Shown here: piece by piece, positions 22,825 through 32,810 of the stretch
Layout of the letters: the number at the start of each line of letters is the position of its first letter
Position numbering within the stretch: position 1 is the first letter of the stretch
NCBI GenBank assembly: GCA_026122225.1
Contig: JANEZZ010001492.1
Location: forward strand, 248,001 to 312,000
From: Heloderma charlesbogerti
Taxonomy: Eukaryota > Chordata > Lepidosauria > Squamata > Helodermatidae
Direction: 5' to 3'
Length of the DNA stretch: 64,000 bases
The notes under the pieces: generated by a model
What the model was told of the DNA's origin: nothing
The model's input: the letters and a program-made list of their open reading frames with translations, nothing else
Databases searched by the model: none
Made by a program: the position numbers and the translations under genes

Positions 22825-22972
22825 CGAATCATAGAATCGGAAGGGGCCTACAAGGCCATCAAGTCCAACCCCCTGCTCGTACAGAAAGCCTGATTCCCAG
22901 GCAGTCTCCCATCCAAGAACTAACCAGGGCTGACCCTGTTTAACTTCTGAAATCAGATGAGATCAGACACAT
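22825..22972 (-). mobile_element. 5S rRNA-derived SINE with CR1-type tail
   Basis: On the minus strand, 22972-22893 matches vertebrate 5S rRNA from the central region to near the 3' end (plus-strand text ATTCCCAGGCAGTCTCCCAT, CCAAGAACTAACCAGG, CTGACCCTGTTTAACTTCTG). It is joined directly, in the same orientation, to a CR1 3' terminus at 22884-22825 (reverse of AGCAGGGGGTTGGACTTGAT and GATTCTATGATTC). The 5S part has several substitutions and lacks the first part of the gene, so it is not a functional rRNA gene. The same-strand junction suggests a chimeric SINE. A 5S pseudogene beside an unrelated CR1 stub is the alternative. Confidence 0.7.
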
Positions 22973-23143
22973 CCAGCCTTTCCCGACAGATTGCACTTTT
23001 GCTGCAGCTATATGCAAATCTGTATCAAGTGGACATATTCTCTAGTCCAGGGGTCAGTTGCTGGAAACTAGGGGCTTGAGTAAGGGACCTTAACTAGGGG
23101 TAAGTACTACTCTGTTGCCTACATTATACAAGAGCCCAGGCTC
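22973..23143. other. Short intergenic segment, nothing recognised
   Basis: No motif identified. Confidence 0.4.
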
Positions 23144-23326
23144 CTGTGGAGGCTGGAGTCTCTAATGTCAGTAGGGCAGTCCGCTCCAGGTTTCAGTCAG
23201 AACCAATCAGAACTCTTAAGGGGCTATCCAAGGTGGGAAGCACCTTGGGTAGCTCCTTTAGAGTTCTGACTGAAACAAGGAGTGGATTTACCACCCCACT
23301 GGCATTGGAGCCACCAGCCTCCACTG
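23144..23326. mobile_element. Foldback MITE, family Q, copy 1
   Basis: CTGTGGAGGCTGGAGTC at the left mirrors GCCACCAGCCTCCACTG at the right. TTTCAGTCAGAACC faces GTTCTGACTGAAAC, and GGGGCTATCCAAGG faces CCTTGGGTAGCTCC. Other copies: 59365-59576 and 63255-63861. Confidence 0.8.
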
Positions 23327-23486
23327 CCAGGCTCCCAGTATGTATATGCAAGCCTAGTTAATCCAGAGATTTCATCATACAGCCTTCCAAAAGCAGGAGT
23401 CAATGTGCTCCTCTGTGCCTTGTAATTTGCAACCCCCGCCCCTCTATCTCATCTTTTTGAGGGTTAATGTTGTAGTTATTCTGTAA

Positions 23487-23570
23487 CTACTTCTACTTCT
23501 ATGGGGTCTGAGAAGTAGGTCTACTATGGGGTCTACTTCTACTTCTACTTCTATGGGGTCTGAGAAGTAG
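23487..23570. repeat. Short minisatellite
   Basis: Repeated CTACTTCTACTTCTATGGGG and TCTGAGAAGTAG segments give two to three units of about 32-42 bp. Confidence 0.8.
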
Positions 23571-23773
23571 AACCTGAGCTATTCCAAGATGGCCAAACTG
23601 TAGTCCTCAGAGCTCTTTGGGGCCAAGTCATATATTGATAAATAAACACTGATTCCGTTCTTTCATGCCTGGCTGATGACTTCCTTGGAAAGCTGGAGAA
23701 TATCCCTAAAAGCACATTGCAACATACCTGAAGAAGGCTCTGAGGCCTGAGCATAGCATCCATTCCCTGGCAG

Positions 23774-24043
23774 CAGAGGCAGCACGACCATTGGGCAAAG
23801 TGAGTCAGTCACTTGAAGCGGCAGGTGCTGGGGGGTGGCAGCAAGGTGTTGGAGGAAAGATCTGTGGGCCATGCGGCCTGCTCTACACCCCCTATCATAG
23901 CCTGCTGCCTTCAGGTGCAGTGAAGGATATTGTCCCATCATCAGTGTTGAAGACAGATTCATCTGCCAGTTGGCTTTTGTACATGGATGGGGGGGGCATC
24001 TTCTTCTCTGCATCAAGCAGCAAGATGTCTTGCACTGGCTTTG
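23774..24043 (+). mobile_element. hAT-like MITE with CAGGGCC-type ends (copy 2, eroded)
   Basis: Shares internal blocks with 10906-11201, including TTCAGGTGCAGTGAAGGATA and GCAGCAAGATGTCTTGCACT. The ends are mutated (CAGAGGCAGC, CTGGCTTTG), and no target duplication is visible. Confidence 0.6.
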
Positions 24044-24073
24044 GCAGGCTATGGCCCAACCTTAGACCACAAG

Positions 24074-24461
24074 TAGGGATGTCAGGGAAATCCTCAATGG
24101 AACCAAATGAGTTTGAATTTTCATGAATCCGACCCGCAGATTCCACATCAGATTGGCTTTCACCCTGTCAGGCAGATTCCATGGACTTGCAGAGTGTTTT
24201 TTTAACTTCCCTGAATTTTGTGCAAATTTCATAGTAGAAAAATACGTGAAATAAAAAAACCTGCCAAAAATGTGCATTTCCCCCATAGGCTAAAGCATGA
24301 AAATGAGCACGGGGGGGGGGGGATTTGTGCATTTTCTCATGTGCAAATTTGCACAAATTCAGAAACAAAAAAATCCGATTCTGTCGATGGACGGATGATG
24401 GAACGAAAGGCACCCATGAAACACAGACAGAATGAATTTTACACAACCCGTACATCCCTCA
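24074..24461 (+). mobile_element. hAT-like MITE with TAGGGATGTCAG ends, 388 bp
   Basis: Starts TAGGGATGTCAGGGAAATCC and ends CCGTACATCCCTCA. The flanking 8-mers ACCACAAG (24066-24073) and TCCACAAG (24463-24470) agree at 7 of 8 positions, with one uncertain base at the right end. Its internal sequence matches 25978-26751 and 7575-8047. Confidence 0.78.
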
Positions 24462-24692
24462 GTCCACAAGGCTCTTAGCTAAAGCCCCAGTGTCCCTCGC
24501 AGATGCAAAAGCATCTGCCTCCCTTGACTTTGCATTTGCTGTTTCCTTTGATTTTTAAGTAACTGTTTCAGTAAGAATAGGGACTGCCTTTGAAGCAGAT
24601 GCCATGTCTCTATTCACATCCCAGCATACCCGAAAATTGCTTGGTATTTGGACATTTTCGATTCGCTTGTTTCTGTAAGAGTTGAACTTACA

Positions 24693-24941
24693 GAGAGCCA
24701 GTGTGTGGTGTAGTGGCAAGAGTGTTGGACTGGGATCATGGAGAGCCAGGTTCTAGTCCCCACTCGGCCATGGAAGCTCACTGGGTGACTTTGGGCCAGT
24801 CACACACTCTCAGCCCAACCTACCTCACAGCGTTGTTGTTATGAGGATAAAATGGAGAGGAGGAGGATAATGTAAGCTGCCTTGGGTTCCTTGCAAGGGG
24901 AAAAAAGGTGGGATATAAATGCAATAAATAAATAAATAAAC
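24693..24941 (+). mobile_element. tRNA-derived squamate SINE
   Basis: GAGAGCCAGTGTGTGGTGTA, TAGTGGCAAGAGTGTTGGAC and GGTTCTAGTCCCCACTCGGC form the tRNA-like head with A-box and B-box-like positions. A body (CTTTGGGCCAGTCACACACT) and a tail (GGATATAAATGCAATAAATA with AAATAAAT) follow. Minus-strand copies are at 48522-48715 and 53025-53183. Confidence 0.9.
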
Positions 24942-25969
24942 TTGTTCACACCAGAAGCTGAAGATGCAGTTAACTCCCTGAGGTGTGCAGAATCCTTGGG
25001 CCTAATCCAGCCTGCTGCGCTCTCCAGTATGGCTCAGAGAGCCTCCCAGGGTTTCTCCAGGGGGCAGGGCTTGGCCTCGGAGCTCTACTTACTGAAGAAG
25101 TCCCGGTCCCCACCCCCACCCAGGGCATCCCTGCTGTTACCTCCTGTAATAGAATGAAGGTCTGGTATAAATGATCGCCAAACAACACCCAAAATGTACG
25201 TTGACTATTTTACCTTTTGCAGACATGCTATGAATTACAGTTTGATCATATTGTGCAGAGGAAATATACAGGCATAAAACACCCATGCAGCAAACATGCT
25301 TAAGTATATTTTATTTTCTCATTTTCGCCTGGGTGCACTTTGAATATAGCTTAACGGCTAAAACCGCAAGCCTTGTTTGAGAATAAACCCCATGAATCAT
25401 CCAACATGCATAATAAATATACACAAATGTGTTGGGGGGGGGATTTTACTACCCCCAGCCATTTTCCAATGTATTAAAATGTCCTCACAAACAGAAATGT
25501 GTCTGTGATGTCAGAAGAAGTATATTTTAAAGTCAAAATATTAGAAAAGTAACACAAATGTCAAAGTAAAATTTTAGGTAAAGTAATAACTATTACAACT
25601 ACTACTACTAACATTTTGGGGTATTGTGGGGCATTTTTCTAACCCCTTAAGATATCTGTCTCTAGTGAGGTAAATGTTTCCCAAAGAAATCCTATTGTTT
25701 GTGCCAACCCACCCAGAGTACTTAAGCCTACTTCCCTAGACCTTCCCTATTTCTCCTTTGGAAATAAACATGGGGACATTTTATACCCAATGGGGACATA
25801 AAGATGCCCCAATGGCAAAATCAATCATTTCTGGGGATATTTTATGCCCATGTTGGGGATTTTTTCCAGAAATAAAACAGCAAATGGTAAGATGCTGACA
25901 TTTGGGGTCATTAGGCAGCTGAGGTGAGAGAAAGCAACAATGTCATGGGAGGACTACGTTGCAGGTCTA
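24942..25969. other. Intergenic stretch with no supportable feature
   Basis: AT-rich after 25190. ATGGGGACATTTTATACCCA and related pieces recur between about 25770 and 25860 as a weak internal repetition. No gene recognised. Confidence 0.45.
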
Positions 25970-25977
25970 CTTCTGTG

Positions 25978-26751
25978 TACAGATGTCAGAGAAATCCTCA
26001 ACAAAACCAAATTAGTTCAGATTTTTATGAATCGAACCCACAGATTCTTCAGCAGACTGGCTTTTCCCCTGTTGGGCAGATTCCGCAGACTTGCAGTCCA
26101 TTTTTCTAATCTTTGGGAATTTTGCGCACATTTTGTCATAGAAAAATACACATTTTTTAAAAAATGGCTGAAAATGTCCATTTTCCCATAGACTAAAGTG
26201 CAAAAATGCACAATGGGAGGGGGAGCTTGCACATTTTCTGTGAATTTGCACAATTCTGCATGTGCGAATTTGCGCAAATTCTGAAACTTTTTTAAAAATC
26301 TGATTCTATCGATGGGCGGACAACAGAACAAAAGGTGCCTGGCAACCTGCAAAATACAGACAGGGCAGATTTATACTGTCTGTACATTCCTAAAAGTAAA
26401 AAGGTAAAGATGTCCCCAACCAGTCGTGTCCGACTCTAGGGTGTGGTGCTCATCTCCATTTCTAAGCTGAAGAGCCAGCGCTGTCCAAAGACGCTTCCGT
26501 GGTCATGTGGCTGGCATGACTGAACACCGAGGTGCACGGAACACTGTTACCTTTCCCGCCAAAGCGGTACCTATTTATGTACTTGCAATTTCTTGCTTTC
26601 GAACTGCTAGGTTGGCAGAAGCTGGGACTGAAGACGGGAGCTCACTCCGTCACGCAGCACTCGGGTCTCGAACTGCTGTCCTGCCGACCTTCCAGTCTGC
26701 AGTTCAGCATCTTAACCACTAAGCCACCGCAGCCCTCCTCGTACATTCCTA
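25978..26751 (+). mobile_element. hAT-like MITE with TAGGGATGTCAG-type ends, split by a Sauria SINE
   Basis: The left end TACAGATGTCAGAGAAATCC and right end GTACATTCCTA are family ends. A perfect 8-bp duplication CTTCTGTG flanks the whole unit (25970-25977 and 26752-26759). A Sauria SINE at 26393-26740 sits 11 bp from the right end and duplicated that end (GTACATTCCTA at 26382-26392 and 26741-26751). Insertion order is therefore certain: MITE first, SINE second. Confidence 0.9.
26393..26740 (-). mobile_element. Sauria SINE, near full length
   Basis: Minus-strand reading starts in the tRNA-like head (plus text TTAACCACTAAGCCACCGCA near 26712-26731), passes GTCTCGAACTGCTGTCCTGC and CATGTGGCTGGCATGACTGA, and ends in the Bov-B-like 3' end (AAAGATGTCCCCAACC, GTCGTGTCCGACTC near 26405-26437). 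Flanked by an 11-bp duplication. Confidence 0.93.
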
Positions 26752-26833
26752 CTTCTGTGTAAATTCTGCAATGTAAAATGCATTTGGGAAGCCCTCTTAT
26801 CCCCACCAGATTGAAGGAGGGTTTTAACAGTGC

Positions 26834-26995
26834 AATTGTAGGCATGGCTGCTCAGAAATATATCCCATTGAGTTCAATGAAAGTTACTCCAAGGTAGGTT
26901 TGTATAAATACATTTACTAGAGAGTAAATCGCTTTTGACGTCAGTGGAACTAGCATCTGAGTAAACATGCATAGGATCAGGCTGCACTCAATAAT
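26834..26995. mobile_element. Family-H hairpin MITE remnants
   Basis: ATATCCCATTGAGTTCAATG, CTCCAAGGTAGGTTTG and GCATAGGATCAGGCTGCAC are the family's central and terminal blocks, in at least one full and one partial copy. Confidence 0.6.
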
Positions 26996-27294
26996 CAGTC
27001 TGCTTTTGTGAATTAAAAACAAATCGTCACATATTTTCCCAGGAGTTCACAGCCCCCCAAACTGGCTTGCTATCTTTCAGAGTGCTCCAAATCAACCTTC
27101 CTGCATTCTTTAAAAATTCCATTCAGTCAAAATTATGTGACTAACTTCAGTAGTTATTTCTATAACCTTTAAAATAAATTGCCTCAGCTTCCACACACCC
27201 TACCCCACCGTGCCAATATAAATATGTTTTAGAGGAAATTTCATTCCTCACCATTTTTCTTTGGACTGGCAAATACAAGTAACAAACACTGCAA

Positions 27295-27380
27295 ACCTAT
27301 TCATTTCTACTCAGAAGTAAGTCCCATTGATTTCAATGAGATTTACTCCCATATAAGTAGCCATAGGATTGCAGTCTAAG
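27295..27380. mobile_element. Family-H hairpin MITE
   Basis: AACCTATTCATTTCTACTCA, GTAAGTCCCATTGATTTCAA and CATAGGATTGCAGTC form the three blocks of the palindrome. Confidence 0.75.
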
Positions 27381-28054
27381 ATAGCATTCTATGGTAATAG
27401 GCGCATGGACTTTTTGAAATCAAGGAGCAGCAGAAATTGGGGTTGCAATCTGCTTGTCAGAAAAATCAAACCATACAGTTTGTGTTATTACTTTTTTAAA
27501 CACACACACACAAAACCAAGGGGTGTGCAATACAGTAAAGGGATAACACTCTGCACCTGCTCACAAGCTGACATTGATTTATTCCACATGGTCCATACAA
27601 AATTGGAGCATCTTTTCAGTCTCTCCATTTGTTACTACAGAGCACAACTGGGCACATAGAAAACTTCCTGGAGAGAGACGGGTGCCACTCCTCCACTCAT
27701 AAGGGAAAGACGGCTGTGTTCTTGGGCACTAGGTCAAAAGCCCATGCTGGTTCCCCTGTCAGCATGCCATTTCAGGTAGGAGATTCCTGTGAAGGAGGAA
27801 GATTCACAGCTAATTTCTAATGTTAGCAGCAGCAATGACTGAGACGAAGCTGGAGAGTACCTGTGGTTACTTTTCCAGAGATGTAGGTGCTTTTGAGAAA
27901 CAATCACACCTGACCTGAAATGTGTGTGTGTGGGGGGGTGTCACAGACACCCTTCCTAAAAGGCACCCCTGTACCACCAAATCTGAACTGTGGGATATCT
28001 TATTTTACAAATAGCAACCTCATTCTCTGAGACCTTTCCTACATGTGGCTTTTA
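27381..28054. other. Intergenic stretch with no supportable feature
   Basis: A short (CA)n lies at about 27501-27511 and a G/T-rich tract at 27919-27941. Nothing else recognised. Confidence 0.5.
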
Positions 28055-28395
28055 ACCCTCCACTTTAGGGAGGCTTCTGCTTCCAGATTCTTTGTGGGAT
28101 TAAGATTGGCACCTTAACGTTTACATTTTTTTCTGAGTGTGTGTGTGTGTCTTTCTCTGCCTTTCTATATGTTCCATTACACAACCACTAGGTGGCAATG
28201 TTGTATAGAGGAATTGCACAAATACACAGGGATTCACCCCACCATTCACAAAAATACCAGACTTTCCTCATTAGGAAAAAAACCTGTAATAATGGTTGCA
28301 AAGCATGAGAAAGGCCCTGGAGGATGACAATGTCATGTAAAGCACCTGCAAACTACTGTGAGTGAGGAATCACGAGTGCACAATAAATCCCTTGT
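28055..28395 (+). mobile_element. Family-G MITE, highly decayed copy with CTCF-type motif
   Basis: GAGGCTTCTGCTTCCAGATT, GGCCCTGGAGGATGACAATG, TCATGTAAAGCACCTGCAAA and TGAGTGAGGAATCACGAG follow the order of family-G blocks. The middle holds CCACTAGGTGGCAAT (28185-28199), matching 14 of 15 CTCF consensus positions. No end structure survives. Confidence 0.55.
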
Positions 28396-28864
28396 ATATA
28401 AAGTTTCTCAGTGTGGAACCTTATGCGGCCAAAATGGCACCAGCCACACACAAGAGGGAGGTACCAGCAGGCTGTGGGAGACTGATCCCCAAGGTTTCCA
28501 GGAGTATAAAAAAATATTTAGGGGGAGGGAAAATCCCAAAACAGGCCAATGAGGACTGAGCATGCTCAGTGGATATGGAATGTTGACTGATCGTTGCGGG
28601 GTGATCAGGGATGGAAGGGAGTATCGTGGAAGAGGACATGGCTGGTTGACAGGAAATCCTTAATTCCTGCAGTCCATGCTGAAGGATTTTGTAGTGGGTC
28701 CCACTGGTTTATAAATTAAACACCACACAGTGATCTGGTTAAAAGACAGAACACCATAGGTTTAGCTTGTGTGTATTTTCTGTCCTATATTTGCATGTAG
28801 GATTTCACTAATTTCCGCAGACTTCACTCATAAATTGCTAGGAATATTCAGAGTGTTTTCAGTC
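28396..28864. other. Intergenic stretch with no supportable feature
   Basis: No recognisable gene or repeat. Confidence 0.45.
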
Positions 28865-29253
28865 CATCAAGATCTCTATACGAGCCTAAAATCCCACATT
28901 TAAAACGGGGCTTTCTGTTTCCATTTTAAATGCAGGATCATGACGGACTCCCTTTACAAGCACTTCCTTTCCCCCCTTATCTGAGGCTTCCATATATTTC
29001 ATTGTACAGCCACTAGATGGCGCTGTGGTCTAGCGCCTTTCATCGTGGTTTTTCCTCTTTTCATGAGGGAACTCAAGCAGAACTCGTGCAGTAATTTGAT
29101 ACTTCATTATCTCCAATCTTTTAAAAATGGAATAAAGGTCATTTCGTTCAGGAGACGCCCTGGAGATTGAGAGTGTCATCTGAAGGACCCACAAATTTCC
29201 ATGAGTAACCACTCTCAATAGTAGGATAAAAGCTCCATGTGAAGAAGCCCCAT
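28865..29253 (+). mobile_element. PIF/Harbinger-like MITE, family G, copy 4
   Basis: The intact subterminal hairpin (CCCACATTTAAAACGGGG, then TTTTAAATGCAGGAT) lies at 28890-28938. CCACTAGATGGCGCT at 29010-29024 is a perfect CTCF-type 15-mer. Ends are CAAGATCTCTATACGAGCC and GTGAAGAAGCCC. The flanking triplets are CAT and CAT rather than TWA, so the duplication call is weaker here. Confidence 0.72.
29010..29024 (+). promoter_or_regulatory. CTCF-type motif inside MITE
   Basis: Same 15-mer as at 14036-14050, in the same position within the MITE family. Confidence 0.6.
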
Positions 29254-29344
29254 ATCTCAGCCAGCTCTATCCTGATTGCACCAGTCTCTCTCTCTTCCCC
29301 TTCTATAAAACCCCGACAACAAAAATGCTGCAGATTCTTTAAGG

Positions 29345-29475
29345 CTGCAATCCTATGCATGTTTAGATGAGAAAGATGTCCTACAATTCCTAGCATTCCC
29401 CAGCCAGCATAACTGGCTGGGGAATGCTGGGAGTTGTAGGACTTCTTTCCCATCTAAATATGCATAGGATTGCAG
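29345..29475. mobile_element. Foldback MITE, family H2 (GCAATCCTATGCATGTTTAG ends)
   Basis: A near-perfect palindrome of about 130 bp. GCAATCCTATGCATGTTTAG is mirrored by ATATGCATAGGATTGC, and CCTAGCATTCCCCAGCCAGC by GCTGGGGAATGCTGGG. Copies: 33363-33488, 37072-37190, and half copies near 30750-30830, 30905-30980 and 60781-60845. Confidence 0.85.
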
Positions 29476-29671
29476 TCTTGAAGAATAGTAATAACCACTT
29501 GGATGGATATTTCTTAAAGAAATTCTTCTAAAATGATTGTTTAAATATTTAATACAATTCAACAGATTGAAACAGACTGGCTACCTGTATTTAGATTCTG
29601 GCTCTTCTCCAATGATTCCCATTTGGCCCCCTCTCCACACAATTTCTGGTGACGGGCCTGGTGCTACAAAC
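29476..29671. other. Short intergenic segment, nothing recognised
   Basis: No motif identified. Confidence 0.4.
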
Positions 29672-30481
29672 TAGGGCTGTGCAGGGACCCCGCGATCTGA
29701 GGCAGGCCCAATCCAGCTCGGGCAGATTGGGGGGGGGGCTCACCTGTCTCGACCATGAACGTGAAGCGGGGTTCAGAGCTTTGGCCCCCAGCCCAGCCCC
29801 CTTGACACCTCCACACAACCCCCCAGCTCTTTAACCGGGCCGCCTCCTCCTCTGCTGCCACCTCCGATGCCACACCTCTGCCTTCTCCATCGTGCCACCG
29901 CCACCTTCATCTTCTTCTTCTTCGCCGCCGCCCACTGCTGCTGTCATCTTCTTCCACACCGCTGCCGCCACACTGCCACAGTCTCCTGAGGCCTGGATGC
30001 ACGGCGACTGGTCTTCTTCCAGGGTCACCATTTTTAAGATGGCAACCTCCTGGAAGTTCCAGGAAGTTGCCATTTTAAAAATGGTGACTCCCTGGAAGAA
30101 GACCAGTTGCCTTGCATCCAGGCCTCAGGAGATAGCGGCGGTGCAGCAATGCAGAAGAAGACAACAGCAGCAGTGGGTGGCAGCGAAGAAGAAGACGAAG
30201 GTGGCAGCAGTGCAACGGAGAAGGTGGCGGAGAAGCAACAGAGGCAGCAGCGGAGGAGGAGGCAGCCCAGGTAAGGATCTAGGGGGTTGCGTGGGGGTGC
30301 CAGGGGTGGCTGGGCCAGGGACCGAAGCTCTAAAGTGCACCAAGCGCTTTGGTGAGCCTCTGACCAGCTCTGGGCCGCTTCGTGTCCCCTCTGCTTCACC
30401 TCAGAAGGGGCCCAAAGTGGCCCAAAGTGACCCACTTCAATTCGGGGTTCATGCCTCGGACTGAAGCGGTGCACAACCCTA
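29672..30481. mobile_element. Palindromic hAT-like non-autonomous element, 810 bp (copy C, different family)
   Basis: Ends TAGGGCTGTGCA and TGCACAACCCTA with a perfect 8-bp duplication CTACAAAC (29664-29671 and 30482-30489). The centre is a long palindrome: CCTGAGGCCTGGATGCACGG at 29984 is mirrored to CCAGGCCTCAGGA at 30131, with CACCATTTTTAAGATGGCAA opposite GTTGCCATTTTAAAAATGGT. Outward splice donors are at 29739-29747 (minus, ACAG/GTGAG) and 30268-30276 (plus, CAG/GTAAGG). Long open frames on both strands are products of CNG-rich palindromic sequence, not genes. Confidence 0.88.
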
Positions 30482-30489
30482 CTACAAAC

Positions 30490-30722
30490 GCTGCTACAGG
30501 CTTCTGCACATGACCATCACTTGAATGTGTGAACTGGGCTCCTCCTTCTGCTCAGTTGCTGTCCCACCTCCTCCATTCCTGACAGTCACCACGCAGCAGC
30601 AAAGGGAAGTACAGCGTGTCTTTTCTATTGAAATATCGCTTCAAGCAACAGATCCTCTCTCTCAGGTTACAGGATAGCACACTTAGCAGGACAGTGGTTC
30701 AGCCTCAAAGCCAGCCAAGCCA
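30490..30722. other. Short intergenic segment, nothing recognised
   Basis: No motif identified. Confidence 0.4.
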
Positions 30723-31440
30723 TATTATTTAGTTATTTATTACATTTCTATGGATGCAATCCTATGGCAGGCTGGGTAAGGCTGGGAGTTGTAGGGCTTT
30801 TTTCTGTCTAAACATGCATAGGATTGCACCCTAATTCACTTAAAACCAAATACTCCATGTTATAGGTCAGGACTATTTGTGCTTAAATAGTTGTGAGGTT
30901 AGAATTTAACTCTTGCTGGCTGGGGAATGCTGGGAGTTGTAGGCCTTTTCTCTGTCTAAACATGCATAGAATTGTGCCCCATACTACCCAATAGCCGAAG
31001 CTCTCTGGGTGGTTCACAACCACAAACTACAACATGATAAAATACAACACAAAAATGTAAAACTACAATATAAAATTAAATGAAAACCAGAATGAAAACC
31101 TAGCAGCAATGCAAAGATTTAAAATACACTAACAAGTTTAAAACAAAAACGGAAAGACTAAATATCTGGGAAAATAAGAAGGCAGAGAAAAGAGCAGAAT
31201 ATAGGTGCCAAGCAAGCCTGTATGGGAAACTCATTCCACAACCAGGGTTCCACAACAGAAAAGGCCCTCTTCTTAGTAGCCACTCACCTCGCTTCTTTTG
31301 ACAGGGGCTCCCAGAGAAGGACCATTGAGGATGATATTAGGATCCTCGCCCCAAGGTGTTTAGGGCTCTGAATGTTAACACCAGCACTTTGAATCAAGCC
31401 CAGAAATGGGCTGGCAGCCTCTCTTGGGGCCTCTCTAAGA
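30723..31440 (-). mobile_element. LINE 3' end (L2/CR1-like), with nested H2 foldback pieces
   Basis: ACCCAATAGCCGAAGCTCTC and TGGGTGGTTCACAACC (30986-31020) match the element at 16578-16945. Inward, AACTCATTCCACAACCAGGG and GAGAAGGACCATTGAGGATG continue the minus-strand LINE. The tail end is interrupted at 30752-30835 and 30905-30980 by pieces of the H2 foldback family. Confidence 0.65.
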
Positions 31441-32284
31441 GAGATTATGGCCTCTCTTCACACATAAGTGTTTTCCCTGCTTAACCCAGAAAACAGGCTC
31501 CCTTTCTCAGCATTTAGCAGGGGAAAAGCACTCACATTCTTGCTGCAGATAAGAGCTTTTCCCTCCCTGGCTGAGGGCGTGAGACCAGGGAGGAAGCTGC
31601 TGAGTGATTCTGTCCTGATTACTTCTGAGTAATGATGGAGAGGCTTTCCCTGATTACTTGTGAGTAGACATGCATAGGCTTGATATCTGAGATGCTATCT
31701 GAAAGTGCTGCTGAGTGATTTGACTTATGTCTGAGTAGACCGGCAGAGGCTTGTCCCATTTCTTTGTGAAGAGACAGCTATTCATGCTTTCTTCTGAGTA
31801 GGCATGCTTCCAACTATAAATTGGTAACAATGGAATTTGGGCCGTGGTCCATTTTTCAGCCCTGCCTGTTTTTGTAGGTGGCCCCGCCCACCACTGTATC
31901 ATGGCCCATGGAAGCTTCTCAAAAATGGAATGCATCGCTTCTGCTGAAAAATGTTCCCCACCCCTGCTATACAGGCAGGCTGGGAAGGATGCTGTGATGG
32001 TCTGCACCTCCCTAACATGTATGGCAAATCAGTGGCAAACCAGGGAGCACTGCTGTGTAATGCGCGGGAACTGTTCTTAGTGCTAAGCCAATATGTTTCA
32101 AAGCATTCCAGTGATGTTAGTGAGATCACAACTTACTTGTCTGAGTCTTTTATAACAGGAGTGGGGAGCTGCGGTCCAACGACATCTGGGGGACCAAATG
32201 TTCCCCACCCCTGACTTATATAGTGCCAACAGTGTGCCTGGTGCTGGACATACAGAAAAATCCACTTGGCATGTGGCAAATGCC
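31441..32284. other. Intergenic; weak fragments of small repeats
   Basis: Decayed family-H wording occurs at 31620-31810 (ACTTGTGAGTAGACATGCAT, TTCTGAGTAGGCATGC). R4-like wording occurs at 32160-32215 (GGTCCAACGACATCTGGGGG). No gene recognised. Confidence 0.4.
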
Positions 32285-32810
32285 TCTCCCTCTCCATACA
32301 ATGACATCATCAGGATTGACCACCCTTCTCCTGGCCACTACGGTCATCATCAGAAGCCTTCCTGGCTGTGCCACATCCTGCAAATGTCCATCTGGCGACA
32401 ACTAGGTAGGAAGAGGGCCTTCTCTGTGGTGGCATCCACTCTCTGGAATACCCTCCACCCAGAAATAAAACATGTGCCAATTCTGATGCCATTCAGGTCC
32501 ATGTTGAAAACCTTTAAAATATGCCTTGTTGTTTGATGATTTGTGGTGTCATTTTGATTTTCTGCTTGTTTGTCTTATTTATTTGTGACATTTCTTTATT
32601 GCTGAATAATCAAATCTCTCAGTGGTTCACAATATTAAATTTTATGATAGTAACTGGTTATGTTTTAATGTGTTTTATTTACATGGTGCATTTATATTTT
32701 TATATTATGGTTTTAATCTTGTACATTGCCTGGATATGTTTTACATGACGGGAAGTATAGGAATATTTTAAATAACTAAATAAATAAACAAATAAACAAA
32801 TAAATAGTAG
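32285..32810 (+). mobile_element. LINE 3' end (L2/CR1-like)
   Basis: The frame ending at 32536 contains GRKRAFSVVASTLWNTLHPE, the conserved C-terminal block of L2/CR1-group reverse-transcriptase ORFs, followed by MLKTFKICL. A long T-rich 3' region and (AAATAAAC)n tail end at about 32808. It is the best-preserved of the plus-strand copies. Confidence 0.75.

Noticed and set aside
22893..22972. Functional 5S rRNA gene
   Set aside because: It has several substitutions, lacks the 5' part of the gene and is joined to a CR1 tail.
24693..24800. tRNA gene
   Set aside because: The tRNA-like portion is the head of a dispersed SINE with body and tail; it has no intact cloverleaf.
29892..30464. 190-aa plus-strand open frame and overlapping minus-strand frames of similar length
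   Set aside because: They lie entirely inside the palindromic hAT-like element; both strands stay open because of CNG-rich inverted sequence. No domain is recognisable.
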